DNA of 64,000 bases from Holacanthus passer (Eukaryota; Chordata; Actinopteri; Pomacanthidae), in contig JAFREQ010000181.1 in assembly GCA_025331565.1 (NCBI GenBank), positions 372,001-436,000 of the forward strand, in the 5' to 3' direction. Shown piece after piece: positions 48,761 to 60,900 of this stretch (position 1 is its first letter; each line of letters starts with the position of its first letter). The notes below the pieces were generated by a model that did not search any database, had not been told where the DNA came from, and was given only the letters and a program-made list of their open reading frames with translations. The translations under genes were made by a program, and so were the position numbers.

Positions 48761-49600
48761 GCCGGTGAAGACCTACATTTAGAACACATGTCTGTTTCAG
48801 AATGTTGCTGAGAAGGAGTGCTGAGTGGCAATTGTATCGCGGAGCTCTGCCCATTTCTATTAAAACAGTCTGTCAGTTGAGGTCATTTCGTTTGTTTTAG
48901 TGCATTTGTACCTGTTTAAAATATCATTCATGTTGTATCAAAATAATTTTATTCCAAAAATATCTTCAGATAAAATGCTTTGCTTTGATAACTAAAAAGT
49001 CCACTTTTTACTTATTAGGAAACAAATTTGTCCTTCATGTTGCTAATGAGTGGTTTATTTCATGCACCTCTTGTGTCCTCATACAGAATAAGTGCTGACA
49101 TCGTACCCACTCACAGAGAAGATTTTATGTACTTGTCTTGAGCAGTTCTTTAAACTCACCGGTGCCTCACACTGCCAGACCACATCTCACCAGCTCAACT
49201 TTCATTCCAAGCTTCAAGTCTGGAAAATATCCTGATAACTGATTTAGTCCAGCAGATATGTGGGGGACCAGTGAGCGAATGTTTAGATGACATGACTCAT
49301 CATCTCTCAACAATCCTGAACTGATTATGCAACTGAACAACCTCATTTTGACTGAGTAAGTGATTTTGTGAATTATCCACCAAATATGGAGAAGTTTGAC
49401 AAAGTCTGAAAGGCTAAAATTGGAAGTGAAGATCAATGAAAGCCCAGAGTGGTGCGTTTGACCAGTCAGGGGTAGGAAGAGTTCTGGTTGATGTCTCAAC
49501 AGAGAACTGTAATTTGTTGTAACACCTGGCTACTTAAAATGACATCCCAAATAAATACTTTCTGAGATTTCACTGACCACAATAATGGCCTTTTAAACCT
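48761..49600. other. Unassigned region
   Basis: No supported gene. The 110-codon minus frame at 49167-49499 contains CHLNIRSLVPHIS, faintly like a LINE 'lNIRSLl.K' start, but nothing else supports it. Confidence 0.4.
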
Positions 49601-49794
49601 TCAAACCTCAACTGTCCAGACTGATTCTTTATGGATTTGTAAATGTGTATATTATTGTATAATGTTTAAAAGTATTATTACTGCACTTATTTTTTTTATT
49701 TCTCCTATACTTTTCTTTGTCATTGCTGTCCTGCACCAGAAGAAATGTCCACATGTGGGCCTACATGTTGAATAAAGTCTGATTCAGATGATTA

Positions 49795-49910
49795 GCGGGT
49801 ATGATGTTTGCCATGTTCTCCATTTTAATTTAGTGTGTTAGCATGCTAACATTAACAAAAGCACTAAACACAGGGTTAGGGTTAGGGTTAGTACAGCTGA
49901 GGCTGATGGG
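49795..49910 (+). repeat. Family C repeat fragment containing telomere-like hexamers
   Basis: GTGTTAGCATGCTAACATTA, AGCACTAAACACA and AGTACAGCTGAGGCTGATGG match the family C copy at 21170-21500. Three GGGTTA units (49873-49891) lie between AAACACA and AGTACAG, where the other copy has only AA. Confidence 0.7.
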
Positions 49911-51139
49911 TACGCTTGGTCGAAGTTTCTGTTACTGCAAAAAGCAAAGGCAAAAGTCATAAAGGTACAGATGACACATTTCTTTAATTTTTTAAAGTAC
50001 GATTTCCTTTTAATTTCCATTTTTTACAGTTTCAAAATAACAAAAAAGGGAAACAGCCTGAGGGTCAGTTAGCAAAAGTTGAGTATCCTGCATGGTCAGT
50101 ACTCAGCAACACTCCCTTTGGCAAGTATCACAGCTTTTTTGTTGTCAAGAGTCTTTCAGTTCTTTTTTGGGGGGCGGGTTCAGCCATTCTTTCCTGCAAA
50201 AGCTTTCTAGTGTTGTGAGATTCTTGAGCTGGTGGGCCAGTGAAACGTTCCCCATGCTCCTGGCTGCAACACAAGCTCAAAGCGTGATGGATCCACCCCC
50301 GTGCGCAACAGCTGGAGACTTTTCTTTCATGAACTTCTGCACCCTTTTGTCTCCAAACATATGTTTGCTCACTGTGGCCAAAAAGTTCTATTTTAACTTC
50401 ATCAGTCCACAGGACTTGTTTCCAAAATGTAGCAGGCTTGTTTAGGTGTTCCTTTGGAAGCTTCAGATGCTGGATTTTGTGGTGAGGTGGCAGGAAAGGT
50501 TTTCTTGTGATGACTCTTCCATGAAGGTCATATTTGTGTAGGAGTGGCTGCACAGTAGAATCTTCCTGAAGGTCTTTTGCTGTCAAATGGGGGTTTTGAT
50601 TTGCCTTTCAAGCAATCCTACAAGCAGTTCTCCCAGGTCTCAGCTTGACCTCCACCGTTCCTGTTAACTGCCATTTCTTTATTACATTGGAAACTGAGGA
50701 AACGACTTGAAAACTCTTTGCCATCTTCTTATAGCCTTCCCCTGGTTAGTGGGCATCAGTTATTTTAATTTTCAGAGTGCTAGACAGCTGCTTAGAGGAG
50801 CCCATGGCTGCTGATTGTTGGCAAGGTTTGAGGAGTCAGAGTATTTATAAAGCTTTGAAATTTGCATCACCTGGCCTTACCTAACAATGACTGTGAGCAA
50901 GCCATGGCCCTAACTAGCTAATTTAGGTGTGAGACTTCGGGTAAAAATTATCTGAGTGCTCAAATCCCAACTTCGCTTTTTATCAGTCTAAAATTGTACA
51001 AAACAAAAATATATTGCTTAAAATGTTTCAAAAGATGTTTCATCTTTATCTTTATATCTTTTGGAAATCAGTTCATCTTCTATATACTTGACCATTCACA
51101 GCAACACGAAATTTTGACCGAGGGTACCCAATACTACTG
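49911..51139 (-). mobile_element. Tc1-type transposon, internally deleted
   Basis: A Tc1/mariner element with its transposase on the minus strand. The right terminal repeat ends ACCCAATACTACTG, followed by TA at 51140-51141. The left end keeps only the inner part of the repeat (ACGCTTGGTCGAAGTTTCTG), so its outer bases are lost or replaced by family C sequence. Both sub-terminal arms carry the expected mirrored text, such as ATGACACATTTCTTTAATTT on the left. Total length is about 1.2 kb. Confidence 0.88.
50128..50805 (-). pseudogene. Tc1-like transposase pseudogene lacking two catalytic residues
   Basis: The start codon lies at 50805-50803. The N-terminal helix-turn-helix is recognisable by SSKQLSSTLKIKITDAH, PGEGYKKMAKSF and TGTVEVKL. 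A cleaner frame at 50586-50128 contains LTAKDLQEDS-type sequence, LHKYDLHGRVITRKPFLPPH, FWKQVLWTDEVKIELFGHSE and then GWIHHALSL. WTDE holds the first catalytic Asp. The region with the second Asp ('DND') and the final acidic residue ('PDLN.IEN.W') is absent. The sequence jumps from the start of the GERFTGP block to the extreme C-terminus. The frame also shows one in-frame stop near the start and frameshifts, so it is inactive. Its ends might still be mobilised by a related transposase. Confidence 0.9.
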
Positions 51140-51436
51140 TAATTTTATCTGCAATTTGGATTATTTCTAGACTAAGATGGACTCAAATTCTGGCTGGGCT
51201 CAAAGGTACCATTCCTATTGTGACCAGCGATTTTCACCGGGGCATCTCTTTCCCTGTATGTTCGCACTATCTGATCTCATTCAAGCTCATTCCCTGCCGA
51301 CCTATGTCTCCTCCACTGTGCCATGCCAAACTGCCAAATATATCAAGACAGGCTGCTCGGTGAAAGATCTTTTTTTGTCCGTATTGATTTAATTTTACCA
51401 CATAATCTAGACATGTGTGATTGATTCTTTTATCTC

Positions 51437-52700
51437 TCACAGACTGGGCTCACTCAAAGTCAGGGCCAGACTCTTGAGCTTGTCTTCTCTTATGGTCTTA
51501 CATTGACTTGATACATTCTGATCCTCGTATTTCTGATCACTATTGCATATGTGTAATTTGGTTTTACCTCTTTGTCTTAGCTGCTCACGTACACAGTTAT
51601 GGTCTAGAGTTTTTAATTCTACCGCTGCCAATATTTTCACTAAACCCTTTAACACTATCCCTTGTGAGATGGAGCCCTTATTATCAGTGGAGAAGCAACT
51701 ATGTAATTTCAATATCAATATTCTATCTTTGATGAAATTGCACTGTTTAAAACCAGGAAAACCAAATACGTGTCCCAACTGTGGATAAATGAATGCATTC
51801 ATGCTTTAAAACATTCATGTTAAAGCAGAGCGTCAGTGGAAGACCTAGCTTCCTGGCCACCATGAGGGCCTTGAGATTCTGATGAAGTTCTTTAATGCAG
51901 AGGTTACAGACTACTTTTCCTACTTTTCCCATCGCGTTGAATCTAATTTTTCAAATCCCCTGTCCCTGCTGTAGATTCTCCCCCAGACAACTTTTTTACT
52001 CCAAAGATCCCCCTTCGTCTGTATTATCTAACCTACATATCCTCCACCAGTTTGTTTACCCACTAGGCCTAATATTGCTTTGATCTATCACTCTCTCAAC
52101 AACATGAACCCCTCCTCCTGTCCTCTGCACATTCTCCCCCTTTGGTTTTTAAAGATGTTTTTAACACAATTTATCCCTTTATAATGAACATTTTGAACAG
52201 CTCTCTTTCCTCTGGTACTGTGCCCTGCTGTTTCAAAAATGCTCAATTCAAATGATCTTGGCAATTTTAGACCTATGTCTAATCTTAGATTTTTAGCTGC
52301 TGGTTTTATATTTTTTAAATTTACTTCACTTTTAAAGCCTGAATCAGTTTGGCCCCGTGCATTTCTGACCTTTTAACCTCTCATGTACCATCTCAGGCCC
52401 TGAGGTCCTCAAATGCTGTTCTCCTGGTGGTTCCTAAATCCAGATTAAAAAACAAAGGTGACAGAGCATTTGACATCAGAGCCCAGACTTCCAGACTTTT
52501 GGAACAACTTTCCAGAGGAGACTGGGATGGCAAAGTATATCTCTTCATCTAAGTTACTTCTTAAAACACACTTTTATAGTTTAGCCTCAGACTCTGATTG
52601 ATTGGTTTGAATATTTATTGTTATGTTTTATTGCATTATTTTTTTCATTGTTTTATCAATGGTGCTGTTGTTCTTATTGTTTTTATGATTAACACTTTAA
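51437..52700 (+). pseudogene. L2-type LINE ORF2 remnant with the palm deleted
   Basis: Plus-strand pieces in order: GQTLELVFSYGL (end of endonuclease), SRVFNSTAANIFTKPFNTI and LHCLKPGKPN (linker), IMNILNSSLSSGTVPCCFKN (reverse-transcriptase fingers), then SQALRSSNAVLLVVPKSRLK with NKGDRAFDIRA and KLLLKTHFYSL (C-terminus). The FDTVDH and YADD blocks that should sit between the last two pieces are missing; the break is near 52300-52330. The tail is T-rich and lacks a clear terminal repeat motif. Several frameshifts and stops are present. It directly follows the Tc1 element. Confidence 0.85.
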
Positions 52701-55020
52701 CTTTAACATTCTAAATACAGTGTAACCTTGTTTTGGTGGGAGGAAAAAGTTAAGGGCTTAGCAAAGTTTATTAAGAGATTTATCCTCTCTGGACCATGAA
52801 AGTCTGTGCCATGTAGCAACATACAACTACCATGACAAAAATTAATCTACATTATATGTTTTTTATATTGTACATTTAGACGACAACCGTTTTATATTGT
52901 GTATACCTTACATGGATTTTCATTCCTTTCTTTTACTTTGACACAAGCACGTTGCTATGAATTATGGGCATCTGCACAACAAACAGGGTGTCCGGACATC
53001 TGAAGAAAGTGTAGTTGTGGCCCCTTATGAACTTGAATAATTGTGAATTTGGATAGCTCTAGGCATATGTGGATTTACCCATCCATAAAGTCCAAGTGTC
53101 TGCAAGTGCAGAGAAGTCCAGACATTTGGATTCAGAGCCAGAACAGTGCTGTGTTAGTGCTACAGATTCACTCTCTAGCTGCTGAACAGCTATCCTGTCA
53201 TGTTGTCTGTCTACTTGGACACTGAGGCTCTTTCTTCCACTATGGGTCAGATCAGTGGGAGCTCTGACAAAGCCTGTGGAGATCCTCACTACACATCCCC
53301 CACCCGACACATATACACTCCCTTTCCCCTCAAGGGCCATGGGGGCTCAGCACCATATGGATCAAATCCATTAGCAGGCACTTTGAGGCCCATTTATGTT
53401 AATGGTGATGTGATCAATGTTTCAGTCTGTGATTCATTTTAAACGGTTTCTTAATTAGACCTTGACCTTGGAGTCAAGTACGGTAGGGATGGAATCTGTT
53501 AAAACGATGTGTTGTGGAATTAAAAGAGGAAGCATTAGGAGAGACACAGAAGAGATATAAAGGCTTTCAATAATGTCAGTAATGAAATTCTGCTATACAC
53601 CAAGCTATATAGTGTAGGTATATAATGGTTGCACTATTTTCTTCTTGTAAATTATAATATGCAGCAGCCATTCAACACCTACATGACTGGATGTGCACCT
53701 CAGATGAACGTTTACCTTATATGTATTCGCATAAAACTAAAACTGAATCTTTGACATTCAAAGTGCAAGGATGAAGCTGGTATTATTTTGAATAAATCTC
53801 ATGAAAAGACCAAAATCAACAATGCAGTCCATCTCTCAATAATTTCTGACTTCCCGACCTGTCACTCAGGCCCAGGGCCATTGGCTCTTCCTGAAGACAT
53901 TAATCTTTAGAATCAGTTCACAAATACATAGTTTTATTTTTAAAAGGTTTAACAGCTGCTCACTGTAGTTTTTTTTTATCAAATGTTGCTCAGGCAGGAG
54001 AAAGTATTGCATTTGCTGGAAACTATTTTTAGAAGCGGATTCATCCACATTTGGTGCTCTAGTGAGTATTTAGGTCATCAGGATGGTGTGTGCGTGGAAT
54101 TGAGTCCAAATAACCTATGGGATGTGTAGTGTGTGTAAACCATGAAGCATCAATGACAATAAAGTCTGGGAATCGTCCAGAGTAACAGAAACATTGCTTC
54201 GTGATAGAGACGTTGGTCTTGAGACTCAGCTTAAGAATTGAAATGTAACTTTTCAACACAAGCACAAAAAAAAAATCTTAAAAGTCTTAGTGAGAGATGT
54301 CAAAAGCTTAGGGAAGAAAACCATAACTCCTGGCATAGGGATATATTTTTCAACTGTTTTTTTTATATATAATTTGGGTGAACTGAGTCTATATAGACAG
54401 TGTTTCAGATTGTCAAAATGCTGACCATAATCACAGTGAAGTTTACTCCATTTCTTTAAATCTAATTTTAGCTTTTAAAAGCTCCGTGATGACTCTTTTT
54501 TAATGCTGTGATTCCAGTGCTCATGCTGTATCAAAACAGATTTTCATTAGATTAGTTAGATTTTCATTCCAGCAATCACTTTCAAAGACTAACATGTCAA
54601 TTTCAAACCATGAAAAGGAATTATTTTGAGATAGAATTGACAGTCTTGCCATCAGTGGGGTGAAAACAAACAAAAAAAAAACAATTGCAACTAATGGAAA
54701 AGTGTGTGTGTGCATGTGCCTGTGTGTAGGTGCAGATTACTATTAAAGAAAAAAACAGTAATGCGCCTATCTATCCCCCTGTGTGCAGCCCTGCTGCTCT
54801 TATTGCATTACGCATGTGAAAGAGCAGGAGTGTGTCTGCAATCCATCCTCAATTGGTTCACATCTGTTGACTTTGGAAATGTCTGATCTTAAATCTGATA
54901 GCCATTTGGATTGTGTGTGTGTGTGTGTGTGGGTGAGTGTATGCCAGAGGGGTGAAGCAGCAGGGAAAGAGAGCCCCTAGAGAGGAAGAAAGACCACTTA
55001 GTTAGTCTGCAGGGGATTCT
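52701..55020. other. Unassigned region with a short (GT)n run
   Basis: No supported gene. A (GT)9 run lies at 54915-54933. Open frames such as 53059-53340 carry no recognised motif. Confidence 0.45.
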
Positions 55021-55022
55021 GG

Positions 55023-55023
<1 letters not shown>

Positions 55024-55067
<44 letters not shown>
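55024..55067. repeat. (TG)n microsatellite, about 22 units
   Basis: Uninterrupted TG run. Confidence 0.97.
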
Positions 55068-55068
<1 letters not shown>

Positions 55069-55619
55069 CGTCTGTTTTAAGGCTTTCTGCAGTTTAGCTG
55101 TCCGTCTGTTGCCTTGTATCTGACCTCAGGGCTTGGCTTCTCAAATAGACAGTTTCATCAAACAGCCAGTGGCAATTGGGTTTGGACTATCACTGCTCTT
55201 ATCTGAAAAAGTCATAAGTTTAAGGTTGACATGGCTGTGCGGTTAGTTTCATCATTCTGTGACCTGTCAAAGCTGCTTGGAAAAAATTATACATTTTCAC
55301 AAACACTCTAGCTGATTCGTACATGGAAACATTTTCATGCCGTGCGGCGCTGCAGGCTGTTTTTATAGATAAAAGGTTGCCATATATCTGTACTTAACAT
55401 TCTTGATTAGCAGCAGGACAGTGATACTTTTTTGCTGGCTCTGCAGATTTGGGTTTAATAAGTCTGATGATATTCTATACATTTTGTCTAATTGTTAACA
55501 AATCTCATAAGAACATCCAAAACCAACAATGAATGTATCCTCTGACAAATGTTGTGTGTATATCACAGCCTGATATATCTTATTTCTCTGTGCCATAGAG
55601 CTCCATTGTTGTACAAAAA

Positions 55620-56146
55620 CTATTAAAACGGATCAATGAGCCACACTTTTGCACTGGGTGACATGTCCCTTCAATACCATGAGCACACACACTGTAGTTT
55701 ATTTTGTTTTAGGCCTACATACAATGTCCTGCTGCCAGAAATACTCACTAGAGCACCAAACCTATATTAATCCACTTGAAAATAATACATTATTTCCTCT
55801 TATTTGCAAAAAACTGCAGTGGCCAGCTACTTTTAAAAATTACTTGGCAATTACTTAAATGAAACTTTATAGGCGTGACCTGTTTTTTTAAAAATTCTTC
55901 TAAAGGGCCTGAGTGCCATTAACAGGTAAGGATAGCTGGAAAGTATTGAGCAATAGATTACCACATTGTTGGTTTGAGCTTTTTCATGGGATTTCTTAGC
56001 AACAAGAAAAATATAGAATAACACCATTTAAAGTGCTGTCTCTCAGCTACTTGGATGTTATTTACAGTCACTTCATGTGTGTAGGAATAGTCCCCTCATT
56101 TTCAGAGGACAGAAAGTAGTTTGACAATTTACAATAAACTTAAAGC

Positions 56147-56182
<36 letters not shown>

Positions 56183-56520
56183 ATAAAAACAATGGTTCAA
56201 ATGACGATGGCTAATGTGAAAGGAGTTGCTCAATGTGATAAACTCTGCAATCGTGCATCTTTCAGCTCATTGTTTTGGTTTTATAGCCCAGAAGTCTACT
56301 CTTTTGGCTCACTCTCATTGCCCTAATCAACTTCATTTCCATCATTAGCAGGCAGCTGTGTAAACGTTCTGTCAAACCAGGCTACCTTCTCAAAACCAAA
56401 CAGCAGACAGACAGATTCGATACTAGCTAGTGAACACAGTGGTGCATGTAGCAGCTGAAGAGCCAGACATTTTCCTCAGGAGTTGATGGATAGAAGAAGA
56501 AGGAAAGCAGCTTTAAATAA
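55620..56520 (+). repeat. Family B repeat, longest copy (about 0.9 kb)
   Basis: The left blocks match 21515-21830: ACTGGGTGACATGTCCCTTC, ACACACACTGTAGTTTATTT, TACTCACTAGAGCACCAAAC. The right blocks match 11752-12070 and 37169-37393: AACAATGGTTCAAATGACG, AATGTGAAAGGAG, AACAGCAGACAGACAGATTC, GTGAACACAGTGGTGCATGT, TCCTCAGGAGTTGATGGA. It therefore joins the two partial forms into one element. A (TA)15 run (56150-56179) has expanded inside it. No coding frame, terminal inverted repeat or poly(A) tail is evident. Confidence 0.72.
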
Positions 56521-56763
56521 CATCATCATATTAATATTTGGTGTCAAATATGGTGGTCAATAAGTGTCTGGAGATTCTGAGACTTCAGCACACAGTTTGT
56601 GTTTTCCCTGGTGATGCCCTGCAAGACCTGTGTGACTGTAGCTTTACTTGTTTTGGGGTTGTTCTGTAGTCTCCAGCAGGGAAACACATGCTGTTAGTTT
56701 TAGGTTACATGACAGAGTTGTCTAGAAAATTTCACTGTAAAGTCTTGATAAAAGAAAAATGAA

Positions 56764-57955
56764 GTGTTGGAGCTTGCACCCTGCAAATCAAATCAACTAA
56801 TTCTGTCTTTTCCCCAGTCTGAAACTCAGGTCGCAGCACAAAACCCTGCGTGTCTGGCTGACATCTCTCTGTGGATGTCTGCACAACACCTGAAGCTAAA
56901 TCTTGACAAGTCCAAGCTGCTCTTCCTTCTGGGGAAGTCATCCATGTCCTCTCGCCTCATTGCTGCAACAACATACTCCTGCAGATTCAGGGTCCACAAC
57001 ATCAGGAAGGCATATCCATTCTTCACCCAGAAAAGATTTGCAGGCTCTGGTCTAGGCTCTTGTCATCTCAGGCCTAGACGACTGCAACTTGCTCCCGAGT
57101 ACTGTGCCTGCATGTGTCATTGAACACTGCAGTGCTCCTCCGAACAGTGCACTGGCTAATTCAGATTCAAGTCCCTGTTACTTGCATACCATGCTGTGAA
57201 TGGTTCACACTGATCCTACATGCAGGACATGGTCAAACGATAAACCCTGGGCTGTCCACTATGCTCCACTACTGTCAAATGGCTTGCTACTCCCTCACTA
57301 AAAGAGGATCTACCTCCCACTCAACAAGATCCAGACTATGTGCTGTCCTGGCTCCATAATGGTGGAATGAGCTGCCACTTGACGTCAGGGCAGTAAAACT
57401 GCTAAACATTGCAGACTGAAAACTGTTTAGACTGCAGCCTGGCCCATGGTGATTTAATGATTTACTGCATCAACTTGATTGATTTTTGTAAATATCTGCT
57501 TATTCTGAATTTGATGGCAGCAGCACGTTTCAGACAAGTTGGGACAGGATCAACAAAAGACTGTGAAAGTTGTGGACTAATCCAAAAACACCTGTTTGGA
57601 TCATTCCACAGGTAAACAGGTTCATTGGTAACAGGTGATAGTATCATGATTGGGTATGAAAGGTTCATCCTGGAAAGACTCAGAGGTCTAGAGGTTCAAC
57701 ACTTTGTCAAACACGTGATTGAATAAAGGAGATTAATAAATGGGCTCTGGAATCACTCCCTAAAACTATTATTGGTAAGAACAGATCATTTACAAATGAT
57801 TGCTTTTTGTTTTTATGTTTTTTACGTTTTACATAGCATCACGACTTTTTTGGAATCAGGGCTGTAGTTGGATGATTATTACAAATTTGGGTTGTATCCA
57901 TACGGTTGATTGCACTTATTGTAAGTTACTTTGAATAAAACGTCCCAAAAAAAAA
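56764..57955 (+). pseudogene. L2-type LINE C-terminal region and 3' tail, interrupted
   Basis: The plus strand encodes LADISLWMSAQHLKLNLDKS, then KLLFLLGKSS and YSCRFRVHNIRKAYPFFTQK. This is the post-YADD region of L2-type LINEs ('lsdIs.WM..HhLkLN.dKtElL', 'sCrf.LyNIr.irpfLt'). In other frames follow RFKSLLLAYHAVNG and WHNGGMSCHLTSG-like residues. Family A sequence interrupts at about 57457-57864. Beyond it is a LINE-type 3' end: GATTGCACTTATTGTAAGTT, ACTTTGAATAAAACGTCCCA and an A run to 57957. The coding part is frameshifted throughout. Confidence 0.85.
57457..57864 (-). mobile_element. Family A element inserted in a LINE, left-truncated
   Basis: Reversed relative to the copy at 670. It contains GATTGATTTTTGTAAATATC, TGTGAAAGTTGTGGACTAAT, AGGTGATAGTATCATGATTG and GGTATGAAAGGTTCATCCTG, and ends with the terminal repeat ACTTTTTTGGAATCAGGGCTG followed by TA at 57865-57866. 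About 100 bp at the 57457 end, including the other terminal repeat, is missing. It retains an imperfect form of the central palindrome. Confidence 0.85.
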
Positions 57956-57957
57956 AA

Positions 57958-60900
57958 AGCCAAAAAAATGTGAATGTGAAAAATCGAGGTTCTACATACT
58001 GTATATGTTCACAGACGTGTTATTTATATACCTTATGTACTGTGTAATATGTTACATCCTTTTTTGTTTATGATTTTTTTTTGACTTATTTGATAATGAT
58101 ACACTCTTCAATATATACATTTATTTATGTACTGTATGTACAATATATTTTGGTACATGCAGTATGTATTTAAATATGTGCATTTAAATATGCTTGTTAC
58201 ACTGTATGTACTTGGGCTGATATACATCTATATGTATATATGTAAGAGTGAGTGAGTTAAAAAAACAAACATATTTTTCAGTATTTTACAATTTCAAGGT
58301 TCACTCACTTTGGCCTTTGCTAGATTGCCTTCATGTGAACATATGTCATCCATTAACCCACCACTTAGATGTGCTTTGCTGGAATTACAAACAAATGATC
58401 TCGGCACGGCTTTGGTGCAAATTCCATGGGGCACACATACTAGACATACATGGATAAATGGAAATAGTATTTTAGGCAATTTTTTATCAGCTGTGTACAA
58501 GCTATAACTTACTTTAAATTCCTCAGATGACATACATTTTTGTTTGTAGCAACATGAGACAAACCAGATAAAAGTTGATGTAGTCTAAGTGCTGCTTTCA
58601 GCCCATCTATCTTATTGACCCTTGTGCAGATGTGTAGTGGGAATAGTGTCTTTTTCAACTATTACCCAGAGTAGCCAAAGGCAGATATGCTCCAATCCTT
58701 CACACACAGGCTTTAAAACATGCTGTGTCAAATAATATACTGTTCAATAATAGATTGCATAGTAATCAGTTATAAACCCAGATGAGTAGTTAAGTTTTCA
58801 CAATTTTTATCAGCTTTTTGCTGAGTTAGTTTGCTCCATATGTTTCACCGCAAATCAAGCTTTTACTGTCATTTACCAATTGCTGTGTAGTCCAACTTTA
58901 GGCATTGTCAAATGTTCAACAGTGAGACAGTGAAGTGATGAGAGTCAGAAGGCAGGCACAGACACTGAAGTGCCAGGAAAACTGCAGAACATGTAGAAAG
59001 TGGAGAATCTTAAGTAAAAGATGACAGGAAAAGAGGGCGGAATAGACTCATAAATGGAGAAGCATGCATTTTGAGAAAGCAGATACAGAGCAAAAGAAAT
59101 GAGACAAAACTGAGAATTTAGACAGGAACAGCTTAAACACCATCCCTGCGGTTGGAGAGAGAAACTAAATCAAAAAGAAAATCTGTTGAATTTCTTCCAA
59201 AACGGGTGCCAGGAAGAGAGCTTCCTGAGGGAATATTTCAAGTGTGAGTGTGAGGGAGGAAATCTGGTGTTCTTACCCACTTAGAACAGAAATATTCAAA
59301 ACTTTTTGTCTCGCATTGCATCATATATTAATAATTCCATTGTTTTTGTTAACAAACTTCCCACCCTTAACCACAAATGACCACAAACAGCAGTGAAGAA
59401 CATGAACAATAATCTTCAATTATACTGTATCAATGCCAGGTGAGAACAGCCAGTTCAATGTACACAGCGTAGAGTGTCACTGCATCAGTCTGTCCAGCCA
59501 TGTACAGATAAAGATTGCAGCATTTGCTCATTGAAAATGTGCGGGATTAGTTTTTCAGCACAGGGTCAAGAAGATTCGTATGTGTATGAGCAGCAAACAC
59601 TTCAAAATGCTGGAGTAGTCAGGGTCTTTGTGTGGACAGAATGTAAGACATCTGACCAATTTCCTCTAGAGATGATCTTCGAGGCTTCAGGAATTACAAA
59701 GAGGATTGGATGATGAGAGATTTGATTTATTACTTACAGTTAATTACATGCAAAGCATTAAGGGTAAAACATATAAAGTCATTCTTGGTCCTCCAACATG
59801 CAACAAATACACAGATAAGAACCTAAGAAGTACATACCCGTAATAATGTTGACATGTTCCAAGGTCTGTTCTCAATATACACCACAGACTACAAATGACT
59901 CAAAAACATCTTTCAAGGACATTTTAATTTTTCTCTGAACTTCAGACTCACGTGATTTTTTTTGTACTGTAGTGGAATGGAGAAATGTGTTTTTACTTTT
60001 TAAACTGGAATCTGTAACTTATTTACTTGAAAAATAATTTTGTCTCTTTATCTTCAAGGTGGTGTGTTATAAATTCCTGTGAAATTCCTGGTGGATCAAG
60101 TGGAGACTTTTATTTTGAAGGCTATAAGTTAACAATTACAATTTCTATTATGGCTACATTTTCAAAAGTATGTGTTGTTTATCTATATGGGTGTAAAAAT
60201 GTTCTGAAGTTTGTACATTTATGGGAAAACGAATCTACTATAACAACAATGTGAGAAAGTGTATGAAAGCTCATCCACACATTCCACCTTATCTAAGCTG
60301 TATACATACTGGAAGCTGAGACCAGTGTGCGGGATGAATCATCCTTGGTCAATCCAAATACAGAAAAACATGAAATGAAACCAGCCCTCTGTCTCCAAAG
60401 TATCGACTAGTGATGAAATCCAGATAGATCAGTAACCTTAGATGCACACACATACACAATCACAACACTAGTCCATGCTATTAATATTTAAACAGCAGAT
60501 CATATATCAGATCAGCTTTCATGTCTGAAATGTCTTGCAGGTTATTGTGTAATGTGTCGTCAAACTCCTTTTTGTTGTAACTCGGTCAACGGTCACACTT
60601 CAGACATGCACTTTGTTACTTTGACTTTTTATTCAAATGACTCAGGCCTGGTTTGCATTAGACTCATTTATTTGAGCCCAAACCTGAGATCAGACCTGAG
60701 AATCTTTCTTCATCAAAATGCAGCCGTTGACAGGAAACAAAATGGCACCTGCTTTGATAAGCACAGGAACAAGGTATCATCAAGCACCAGGATGGACTTG
60801 AAGGCTATATGCTAGTCATCCAGTGGGATGTTCTGACACATGAACTGTTTCACTGTTTGCCTGGAATCCACTTTCTTGGTTTGCACCTGGGCTTGGTGGG

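Noticed and set aside
49167..49499. 110-codon minus frame containing NIRSLVPHIS, suggestive of a LINE start
   Set aside because: A single weak motif without endonuclease residues downstream is not enough.
49873..49891. Interstitial telomere or chromosome end
   Set aside because: Only three hexamers are present and repeat sequence continues on both sides, so this is a local insertion and not a telomere or fusion site.
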